Assembly (NCBI GenBank): GCA_028622995.1
Contig: JAJQJQ010000033.1
Coordinates: forward strand, 1,302,001 to 1,366,000
Length of the DNA stretch: 64,000 nucleotides
Direction of reading: 5' to 3'
From: Panagrolaimus kolymaensis
Lineage: Eukaryota > Nematoda > Chromadorea > Rhabditida > Panagrolaimidae
Below the pieces are notes generated by a model that had not been told where the DNA came from, ran no database searches, and saw nothing but the letters and a program-made list of their open reading frames with translations. Numbering within the stretch: the stretch's first letter is position 1; every line of letters begins with the position of its first letter. Of the stretch, positions 1 through 9,473 are shown one piece after another. Position numbers and translations under genes: made by a program.

Positions 1-1
1 G

Positions 2-3000
2 TGGATAAGCGACATTGTTGTAGCTAAAGAAATTGTCCGTGAAATCATTGATGAACATGAGGAAAAAAGGCTTTTAGTTTTCCCATCAGTTTGGTATGAT
101 TATGCTACTTTTGATAATTGGAGTTCTGATACTAATATGCCAAATCGTGTTCCAACTTTTCCTAAATTCAGTTCAACATTTGAGCATGCTATCATTCCAA
201 TTAACATCGGAAGCACCCATTGGGCTTTTGGTATTTTAAATAAAGCAAGAAAAGAATGTACTTATTTTTGTACAAAAAAATGGAATCTTTCTGATCCTTA
301 TTTTAAAAAACTAAAAACAATTTGCTTTTTATTGTGTGGAGCTGAATGCCGTATTATTACTCCACCAAAAGATAGCTTTAAATATCAACTTCCTCACGAC
401 AGTTCCAATTGTGGTCCACTAATTTGTATGTTGATTAAAAGATATTTCACCAACGAACCTATGGATTTTGATGATACCGAAGTCGTTGCTTGGAGAACTA
501 ATGTTTATAATTATTATAAACAATTTATACCCATTGAATCAGAAGAAGAAACTATAGCAATCTCTGAAAATGGTGATAGCCTCCAAGAAATATCGGCAGA
601 TCATAAAAATGATATGAGTTCAAGAAATAATACAAATTCAAATATTTCTTTAACTTCCGATTCAATGAATGTCGATATTGAAAGCTATGAAGACTTTTAT
701 AAAAATAGAAAAAAAAGGGATACTCCTCTAGAACGTAAGAGATATGAAGAATATAAAAATTCTTTCCAAATTATTTCTCATAAAAACAAAGACACAGACA
801 CTTCTATTAATTTTGAAAGTGGTAACATTAATGTAACAAAAAACAAAGGAGGTCGTCCTTCAAAAAAACAAGTTAAGAATCGGTACAGTTCGACTAAAGT
901 TATAATTAATCAAACCAAAGACAACGTAAAAGTTGTAATGAGTTCTGAATTAACTAAATCACAAAAACAAATGCCACCTCCTCAACTTGGCACAACGTAT
1001 GATGAAGTAACTAATAAAAGACGTTCATCAAGGTTAGCCAAAAAATTACGAAAATTAAAAGATATCACTCCACAATGTCACCACACTGGCAAAATTCACA
1101 AAGAAGGTTGTGCAGCTGAAAGTGTCAACCATAAAGTAGAATACTTTGATGTTGGTGATTTCACATATCGTTGTAAATTTTGTGGACGATGGATGTCAAA
1201 ATATGAAGCTGAGACTCCAAGCCAAGCAAACAAATGTTGCGCAGATGGCAAAATTGATCTCAGTGAAACACATGATATTTTACAAAATAAAATTCCTTAC
1301 GTTTTGCAACATATGCTTGATCCATATAAAATTGAATACAATGACGAGCTTGTAAAAAAAAGTCGCGCATATAATTCAGAAGTGGCTTTTGCTTCCATTT
1401 CCACTGATGGTAGAGTGCCTCCTCTTCCAACACGAGGTCCACCCGTTGTGAGATTAAATGGAAATATTGAACATCTTGCAAGTGATTTATTGCCTCCAGA
1501 AGGTAAAAGACCAGCATTCGGTCAAATTTATGTTTTAGACTTGGAAGATGCAGAAAATATCCGAGCTGAAGCAGCAAAAGAAAAAGAATTAGATGAAGGA
1601 ATTTTAAATCAATTGCATAAAATGCTTAATGATTATAATTCTTTAGCAAAACTTTATAAAAGCGGAAGCGAGCGTATGAATGAAGAAATTGAAAAAGCTC
1701 GAGCTGAAAATAAAGAAATTCCAAAATTTAGAATTATCATTGTTGATGCTCGTGAAGATAAAGATTTCACCGCACATGATCCCAGCATTCATCCTCATCG
1801 AGCTGAAAAGCCCCAAAATGAATTGGTTGGCATGATTTGGGTTAATGATGATGGAGAACCACCTGAATTTAAAGGTGTATGGCTTCATGGAAAGGAAGGA
1901 GCAATCCATAATATGCCTTATTACAGTCCAAACATTGATCCTCTTTGTTATCCTTTACTTTTTCCACATGGTAATCAAATGTATCATAATGCAATACCTT
2001 TAGTAAATAATGATACCACCATTCAAAGTGAAAAAAGTAAAAAGAATTTAATGAATGATGACATTGATATTCCTGACAATGAAAGGGATGATTACATCAA
2101 TGGCGGTGATGATGATGTTCAAGAAGAATTTGAGGAGTCAGTCAAAGAGCTTGAAGGCTTTCGCAAGGGTTTTGGAAGGAAATATGTATCTCGGAAACAG
2201 TTCTATCGATATTTTATGTTTCCACGAGATAAAAAAGGTTTCAAACAATCCCATTGGCTTTATAGTAAAGGAGCTTTGGCTGAAGCATATATAATTGATG
2301 CCGTCTGCAGAGCAGAAAAATGTGAATTAGAAACGGCTAAAAGAAAAATTGAACAATCAAAAAAGAGGTCAGCGACAAAAGCTGAATTACGACAATACAT
2401 TGAAAAAAAAGTTTTGAAAGGAAAAAAGCTTGGAAAGCTTTTTACAATTCCTGCGACTTTTAAAGGTGGTAGAAAACATATGCAAAAAGCATATTCAAAT
2501 ATCATGACGATTATTGATAACACTGATTTGCCGTCATATTTTGTGACTTTTACAGGCAATCCAAATTGGCCAGAAATTCAAAGAAATAAATTTCATAAAA
2601 ATGAAAAAAGTCGATTTGATCTTAAATGTCGCGTCTTTTTGGCAAAAGCACAAGAATTCCTTGATGACCTTTTTAAACGTAATGTCTTGGGAAAAGTGCA
2701 AGGTTATCACGTGGTAATGGAATTTCAAAAACGTGGAATGCCACACTTACATGCCATTTTAATTATGCAAGAGAAAGTAACTGTTGAAGACATCGATAAT
2801 TATATCTCAGCTCGAATTCCAGATTTGCCAGATGAAAAAGACAAATCTGAGGAAGCCGAACAGCAAAGGCGATACCATGAAATCATTATGAGAAATAATA
2901 TTCATTATTGCAATGAAAATTCAGGATGTCAGATCGACGGAGTTTGTAGTAAAGGATATAAAAAGCCATATTCAAATACTACAATTATTCATCAGCATAA

Positions 3001-5824
3001 ACCTGCAGAATATGAACGTCTGCCACCAAAATCATCTATTAATAAAAAAGCAGATGAAACAGAAAAATCTGATTTGCCAAATGAAAAGGGCGAAAATCAA
3101 GCCAAAAATCAAAATGAAAACGCGAAAAATGTTGAAAATAATGAGGACGAAATGGAAGAACTCGATTTTCAAGATGAACCGCGAAAAGATTTTGATGAGG
3201 AAACTTTTGTCGAATACAGAAGACTTCCACCAAAACCAAAGGATGTAACAATTGATGACATGAATGAGCATCTTTTTGGCAATACATACATGAAAGAAAT
3301 TAAAAAAAATGTTTTTGTTCAAATTGATGATGCTCATATTGTTCCACATAACAAATTTTTATCCTTAAAATATGATTGTCACATCAACGTTGAATGTACT
3401 GTAGGACAAACAGGAAGTCCAAAATATACATGTAAGTATACAACAAAAGGTGGCGATGTTGTTTACATTAAAAAACAACGAATTAAAATAAATGAAAATG
3501 GAGAAGAAGTTGTGGATTATGATGAAGGCGAGGTACATATAAATGCCCGTATTATGACAAGTTGCGAAGCTTTAATGCGTTTGCTGTGTACTTGGATTTT
3601 CAAACAATCTCATATTGTTGAAGCGCTTCAAATCCATTTAGAAGGTCAAGAAAATGTTGTTTTTGAAGAAGGTGCAGAAGAGCAAGCTGCAAATAAACCA
3701 ACAAAAACACAACTGACTTCATTTTTTGAACTTTGCAATAATGATCCTGATGCATGCCAATACACATATAAAGATATTCCATATCATTATTGGTTTAATA
3801 AACAAAGTAAATCTTGGATAAAAAGAGAAAGAACACCAACCAACTTTTTCGTGAGAATTCATCATGTTTCTCCTCGAGAAGCAGAGCTTTATGCTCTTCG
3901 CATCCTTTTGATGAATGTAAAAGGCCCAAAAAGCTTTAAGGATCTTCGAACGGTTGATGGTGTTGAATATCCAACATTTTAAAGCACTGCTCAAGCACTT
4001 GGTCTTTGGGAAAATGATGATATTCATTTTCGGGTAATTCAAGACGCAATTAACGAAATGCGTAATCAAAGACAAAAAAGACATTTCTTTGCTATGGTAA
4101 TTGCTTTCAATCAACCTGGAAACCCTGATAAATTTTTGTATAAATTCCTCGATGAATTATTCCTCGGTTATGGGGAAGATCCAAACAAAAATCGGGAGCA
4201 AAGAAGGCGAAAGGCATTAAATTACTTGGAATATATTTTCGAAAAAATTGGCACGAGTTGTCGTCGTCTTGGATTTAATGTTCCAGATAATTTTGAAGAA
4301 AATTGTCATTCAAAGGAAGCAGAAAATGATTATGAAGCTCCGGATGATTTGCCTTTTGTTAATGGTAAAAAGCTTACTATTCAAGAGTATGCTGATGCAC
4401 AAAAAGCAAAATTAAATAATGATCAAACAAAAGCATTCGATGAAATTTGGAATGCGATTGAAAATAAAAATGGTGGCTTCTATTTTTTGCAAGGTTCTGG
4501 AGGAACAGGCAAAACATTTTTATATAATACTTTGATTACTTTTTGTCAAGCTCATGGATACAAAGTTCAATCATGCGCTTCAACTGGAATTGCAGCAACT
4601 TTGTTAAAAGGAGGGATGACAGCTCATTCTGCTTTCTTTATTCCAAAAGAATTAGATCCTGATAGTAGTTTAAATATCGGTGCACACACTAAGAAAGGTG
4701 AATATTTTAAAGACCTTAATTTAGTAATTATTGATGAAGTTAGCATGCTTCACAAAGATTGTATGAATTACATCGATAGAATTCTTAAAGATCTAAGAAA
4801 CAACCAACAACTTTTTGGAAATACCGTTGTTTTGATTGGAGGTGATTGGAAACAATTAACACCCGTGGTTCCAAGAGGAAGCGAAATGGCAATTATCAAT
4901 GCTTCAATAAAATCATGGGATAAATTCCAAAATGCTCGACAACTAAACCTCGAACAAAATATGAGAGTAAATTCGAATGAGCTTGCATTCATCGAAGAAT
5001 TAAAACTTATTGGAAATGGCGATAAATCATTATATATTAAAGGGACTGATTCCATCACTGTTGATGCAGCCATTACTGTTAAAAACGAAGCTGATTTGAT
5101 TAATTTTTGTTATGAACCAGGGTGGTTGCAAAATCCACAAAAGTACGCAAAGGAACTTTGTGGAAGTGCCATTCTCGCTCCACTAAATACAGTTCAGCAA
5201 AGGATAAATAAGGTAATTTTATCAAAACTAACAGGTTCTCAACAAACTTTTTCAAGTATCGATACATTATTATCAGATAAAGAAAAATATTGTCCTCTCG
5301 AAGAAAATGACGATGATTACAGTGTCGAAAAAATGCATAGGATTGAAACAGCAGGTATGCCTCCTCATGAATTAAATCTAAAAGTTGGAGCAATTGTTAT
5401 GCTGATTAGAAATTTATCAATTTTCACAGGCCTTTGTAATGGGACAAGAATGCAAATTGTTGAAATGAATAAAGACTTTTTAAAATGCAAAATTTTAACA
5501 GGACCAGCATCTAAATCAGATGAAGTCGTTTATATTCCACGAGTCAAATTCGAGTATGGCAATTGTGAAGCTGAACCTGATATACATTTTATCCGAACTC
5601 AATTTCCAATTAAGTTAGCTTTTGCTATGACTATTAATAAAGCTCAAGGCCAAACTTTAGAAAGAGTTGGATTGTATTTTAGAACAAGCGAATGCTTTTC
5701 TCATGGCCAACTTTACACTGCTCTGTCCAGAGTCAGAACAAAAGACTCTATCAGAATTTTTACTGCAGTTCCAGATAAACCAACAGTTAAAAATATTGTT
5801 TGGCAAAACCTTTTAAATATGTAA
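2..5824 (+). pseudogene. Helitron Rep/helicase with N-terminal Ulp1-like protease, one in-frame stop
   Basis: One frame is open from base 2 to 5824 except for TAA at 3980-3982; the downstream part (next ATG 4058) is in the same frame. Numbering from the ATG at 137, the N-terminus resembles Ulp1/C48 cysteine peptidases: THW (His28), Gln84 and NCGPL (Cys92), preceded by frame that continues off the window edge. Then come an AT-hook-like GGRPSKK (about 239), a Cys/His cluster (about 348-370), the Helitron N-like region, and the Rep HUH site GMPHLHAIL (about 867-875) with KYTCKYTTKG as the tyrosine motif (about 1095-1105). After the stop come a PIF1-type helicase Walker A GSGGTGKT, Walker B VIIDEVSM, INKAQGQTL and TALSRVR. 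These motifs predict rolling-circle transposition (nicking plus 5'-3' unwinding). The stop separates Rep from helicase, so this copy probably makes no full-length protein. The usual acidic residue of the Ulp1 triad is not evident. Confidence 0.85.
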
Positions 5825-6022
5825 AAGCAAAACTACATATGTTGTTGCACATTTTTTATTATGTTTTTTTTATATATTTTTTTTTTCAAAAAAAAAAACT
5901 CCACTGTATTCGGAAACCTTGACGTGGTAGAGGAGCAGAAACGCTTTTGGAATTTATAAAAGTAGGCTAATATCCGAAATTTATAATTATCTACTTCTCT
6001 TTTTTGGGAAATAGAAAAATGA

Positions 6023-6119
6023 TTTTCCAGAAGGTTTACCGTAATCTTTTTGTCAAAAGTAAAGCTTTTAACACGATTGCACGAAACCAAAAGAAAATAC
6101 AGTAGAACCTTCTGGAAAA
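6023..6119. repeat. Inverted repeat, 14-bp perfect core, downstream of Helitron helicase
   Basis: The 14-mer at 6023-6036 is the exact reverse complement of 6106-6119, and similarity extends a few bases further on each side with small gaps. About 70 bases separate the arms. The outward bases of the right arm read TACAGTAGAACC, which resembles the end of a small DNA transposon, but the orientation would put two element ends back to back. It could also be an RNA hairpin in the 3' region of the helicase transcript. Confidence 0.6.
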
Positions 6120-6285
6120 ATCTTTTTTTTTTTGTCGCAAAGTTTAGATATTGCTTTGTTTATTTTTTTCAACTTTTTTGCCGCGTTGCTCTTTTTTTTA
6201 TTTTATCGTTTTTTTGCTATAGTTCTCAATAATTGTACTTTTATTTTTTAGTTTTATCATTGATACCTGAAGTATTGCATCTAAA

Positions 6286-7044
6286 ATGGATCAACGTACT
6301 GAACAGGAAAAGCAACGTCAAGCTGCATATCAACAATCTCAAATGGGTTTTCAACCACCTCAACAAACAACTTTTTTTACTTATCCATCAACTTCATCAT
6401 ATGGTCAACTTCCTTTAGGATTTTATGCTGCTTATCCACCAACTCAAGATTCATCTCAACTTAATGATAATCGACAAAACCAAATCTTCTTTGCTCCTCC
6501 AGGAATTCATCGTCCTTTTCAAGCTCAACTTCAACACCATACTCAATCTTCATCTCAAATTAATGATACTCGACAGAACCAACCCTTCTTTGCTCCATCA
6601 GGAATTCATGCTCCTATTCAAGCTCAACTTCAAAACCATACTCAATCTCATGATAAACTTCAAGAACAACTTTCACATCAACAAGAATCTTCTCAAAATG
6701 AAAGACATAAGTCAAAATCACCTGAAATTCGTCGTCAAAAGGTATCTAAAGAAGAAAGCTCAAAACGTAAAGAAGATAAAACAGATAAGAATCGTGAAAT
6801 GCATCGTGGCGGATATCATGGTAGAGGTGGATTTCCTGGACGCATGGCTCCATATCCAGAACCAAGAACAAAGAGAACTCGAAGTTCTGATGTAAATGAA
6901 GCTGTTAAAGTTCCACATTTACTTTGGTCTGATGTCTTTCAAATGTTCGAGCCAAGAGGGAATCACCTAGAGTTGAAGGATTATGGTTTATGGAAGAAAT
7001 TTAGTAACGACTTCAAAAAGTTCATGAAGAATAAGAACGATTAA
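6286..7044 (+). CDS. Q/P-rich, RGG-containing hypothetical protein inside Helitron
   Basis: An intact ATG-to-TAA ORF of 252 residues. I recognise no catalytic domain. Residues 1-60 are Gln/Pro/Tyr-rich. Next come two imperfect copies of a roughly 33-residue unit (about 65-97 and 98-130), each with NDxRQNQ, FFAPxGIH and a following QAQLQ. The middle (about 135-175) is Lys/Arg/Glu/Ser-rich and probably disordered. RGGYHGRGGFPGR (about 180-192) is an RGG-box typical of RNA-binding proteins, followed by a basic KRTR and a conserved-looking 45-residue tail rich in Trp/Phe. The composition suggests a disordered RNA-binding protein. It lies 460 bases after the helicase on the same strand and before the inferred Helitron end, so it is probably mobilised with the element. 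A poly(A)-type AATAAA is present near 7198. Confidence 0.65.
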   Translation: MDQRTEQEKQRQAAYQQSQMGFQPPQQTTFFTYPSTSSYGQLPLGFYAAYPPTQDSSQLNDNRQNQIFFAPPGIHRPFQAQLQHHTQSSSQINDTRQNQPFFAPSGIHAPIQAQLQNHTQSHDKLQEQLSHQQESSQNERHKSKSPEIRRQKVSKEESSKRKEDKTDKNREMHRGGYHGRGGFPGRMAPYPEPRTKRTRSSDVNEAVKVPHLLWSDVFQMFEPRGNHLELKDYGLWKKFSNDFKKFMKNKND

Positions 7045-7435
7045 TATTCATCATTGTATTGTTTTTTCTTTTTTATTCTTTCATTGTAATGCTTTATTTT
7101 TTGTTGTTTTTCCATTGTTTGTTGTTGATTTTGTGGCTTTTTTCTTTTTTGTTGTTAATTTCTTTTAAATTGATTTTACATTGTGTTTTCATCTATGAAT
7201 AAAAAATTTCTTTGTTAAAACTTATGTTAAGGTAATAAACAATCACAGAGGAAAAATTTGCATTTAGGCATGATTAGTTTTCCCAAATATGCCAGGGAAA
7301 TTTACGAAATTTTTATAAAACTTTTCATCCAGAAAAAGAAAAACTAAGTTTAAAAAAAAGTTTTATAAAGTTATAAACTTTTTTTCGCTCAACTCTAAAA
7401 AGAAGGCTTTTTTTGAAAAGCTAGACCCAGACGTT
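7045..7435. other. Helitron 3' non-coding segment
   Basis: T-rich trailer of the preceding ORF with an AATAAA near 7198, then AT-rich sequence including the short palindrome AAAGTTATAAACTTT near 7370-7384. No ORF or splice-bounded exon is visible on either strand. Confidence 0.5.
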
Positions 7436-7450
7436 AATCGCGAAGCGATT
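7436..7450. repeat. Short hairpin with GAA triloop near Helitron end
   Basis: AATCGC (7436-7441), loop GAA, GCGATT (7445-7450). The inner GCGAAGC heptamer is the DNA mini-hairpin known for unusual thermal stability. It is the candidate 3' hairpin of the Helitron that ends at 7493; three other GNA-triloop hairpins occur in the window. Confidence 0.6.
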
Positions 7451-7489
7451 TATGTTCAAAGCCCACAGCCTAACTATTGATCGGTTCTC

Positions 7490-8591
7490 CTAGTTAATAA
7501 ATAGTAAATTTATTGCAGCGGGTATATTACAAATGAAAAACATCACCACAATTCCACCAAGAATATACAAAAGGGTGTCATCGCGATTGGATTGATTTGT
7601 TTCACGATTTGTTAAACGAGAAAACATTTTTTGACGTCGACGAAAAGCATACATAATTCGACCATTTAAAAAGCTAAGAAGGGCAATAGGAGCAAATCGA
7701 ACGGTTATTTCTCGCGTCACTTCATATATCTGAAAAGAAGATAAGGATTTAGAAAATTATTTTAAAGAGCATATTGAAACTTTTTGACAATAAAAAAACT
7801 AAGTAAAAGCTGCGTTAAATAAAAAAATTAAATAATCCCAAAAAATTTCCTTAATTTTTTCTCGATCTTCATTTAAAGGACGATATTCTTGATATCTTTT
7901 GAGCTAATTAATTACTTCCTTATTGATGCCTTTCACTTACTTGCCACGCGGTAGTTCTAGATATTTCACTATCGATTGGAGAATAAACCATAAGACCCGA
8001 AGGAGAAATTTTTCGTTGAATGGAATATCGCCCAAATGCATATGGAACATAAAAGGCGACCGGAATAGAATATGCGATAATGATGGCAATCCAAGCTCGT
8101 CTTGGTGAATTCCATGTTCGAAAACGTAATGGATGTACAATAGAAACATATCGTTCCAAACTAAGTGCAACCACAACAAATACACCAGTGGCAAGAGCCC
8201 AATTTATGAATGATAACATTAAATGAGCTTGATAAAACCCGTAAAACCAATACTGATTAACCCAATAACCCTTATATTGTAATACTTCACATGATGCAAA
8301 TACCAAAACAAATATCATACACATTAAATCTGCGATTGCGAGGGCTCGTAAATACATGTATGATACAGCTCGAAGTCGTCGACTTGCCAAAGTAACAATA
8401 TTCATTAAATTTCCAATAATACCAAATACGCAAATTATTGGGAGAATATAACAATAAGCGATAATTGAAAATGTCGCACTTAATGGCGGTGGTTGTTTAG
8501 GTGATAATGTTGAAGAGGATAAAAGTATTGATGACACCGCCGTTGTTGTAAGATTTTGGGCGACATCCATCCTGGCTGCAAAGAGATTCAT
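7490..8591 (-). CDS. Class A (rhodopsin-like) peptide-type GPCR, 3' truncated
   Basis: Two exons on the minus strand: 8591-7941 and 7729-7490, joined in phase 0, 296 residues. The start is the ATG at 8591; the frame is open slightly upstream without another ATG, so an earlier exon is possible. Visible are an Asn-glycosylation site (NLTT), TM1 with GN (IIGNLMN), TM2 with LAIADL, TM3 ending in SLERY (the DRY position), TM4 with a Trp, TM5, an RRR-containing third loop, and TM6 ending in CNIPAAINLL. TM7 with its NPxxY motif and the C-terminal tail are absent. The frame runs straight into TAG inside the CTAG end of the adjacent Helitron, with no splice donor there. The receptor is therefore probably a gene remnant or a six-TM product. 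The family resembles neuropeptide receptors; the ligand cannot be assigned. Confidence 0.75.
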
Positions 8592-9473
8592 TAAAAAAGC
8601 TTCCAACAAGAAAAAATCTTCAAACTTAGTGAAAATGTCAATTTTAAGCTTTTGCGTTTAAAAAAGGCAACTATATTGTTTTCCCTAAAATTTTAGCTTT
8701 CTTTTTTTATAAAGATACTGTGCCACCGGAAACTTTGTAGTTAACATTTTACTTTATGGCTTTTTATAAAGCTATTGTTATCTCGTGTCTTTCTCTCTAC
8801 AAAATAAAGATTCCGGAAGGATGCGTGCCGGATCAGTATCAACTTCCCAAAAAAAAAATTGTTTTTTAACGCTAAAAACGATTCTTTCCGGATCTCATTA
8901 GCTGCGGGGCGCGGGCGTTTTCGCTTCAACGAACTAAAAGCAACAAAACTAGAGAAAAGAAATAATAAAAATAAAAAACATTAGTAACTGTTGAAAATTA
9001 AGGGTTAGAAAATCTTTAATTATAATGATTAATAATAAAAAAGACATAGTAAAAAAGGTTAGGTTTCGAAGGTGTTATTACTTGATATTGATTTTGTTTT
9101 ATGCGTGGCTTTTGTTTAAAAGTATGTATTAAAAAAAAGATAAGTAATTAATAAAAAAGATTAAATTTTTCTTAAATGTTTAAAAAACACATTATTAATT
9201 ATCAAAAGATACAGTAAAAAATATGTATCTTTGCAAAAAAAAATTCCTATCCATGTTTCCCGCTTTTGGCACAAAGGACGAAACGCGTTTTTTACTAATT
9301 TATTGAAAGTTTTTTGAAAGCATTATTATTATTTTTTTCTTCTTCATAATCACGCTTTTAACAATTTCGCGTAATTTATTTTATGTTTAGAACTATGGTT
9401 TTTTTTAAAAATAGTAATAACGAGTAAACTTTTAGGATAGAAGGATCTCATATTTATTCATTCCTAAATAAAA
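8592..9473. other. Divergent intergenic region between GPCR and Dr1
   Basis: AT-rich, no convincing exon. It separates two divergently transcribed genes, so it should hold both promoters; I see no specific motif. A minus-strand open stretch at 8741-8929 looks like chance coding. Confidence 0.4.

Larger units (their letters stand above)
1..7493 (+). mobile_element. Autonomous-type Helitron, right-hand part (5' end outside window)
   Basis: The block carries a Rep/helicase ORF (2-5824), a second ORF (6286-7044) and a terminal segment ending CTAG at 7490-7493 followed by T. A CTRR end before T is the Helitron 3' rule. A small perfect hairpin (7436-7450, stem AATCGC, loop GAA) lies upstream. Its distance to the CTAG, about 40 bases, is longer than the usual 10-12, so the exact 3' end is inferred. 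The adjacent host sequence is the interrupted coding frame of a GPCR on the other strand, which independently supports a boundary here. The 5' end (expected TC after A) lies left of base 1. The second ORF could be cargo captured by the element or an accessory protein; I cannot tell which. Confidence 0.7.
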
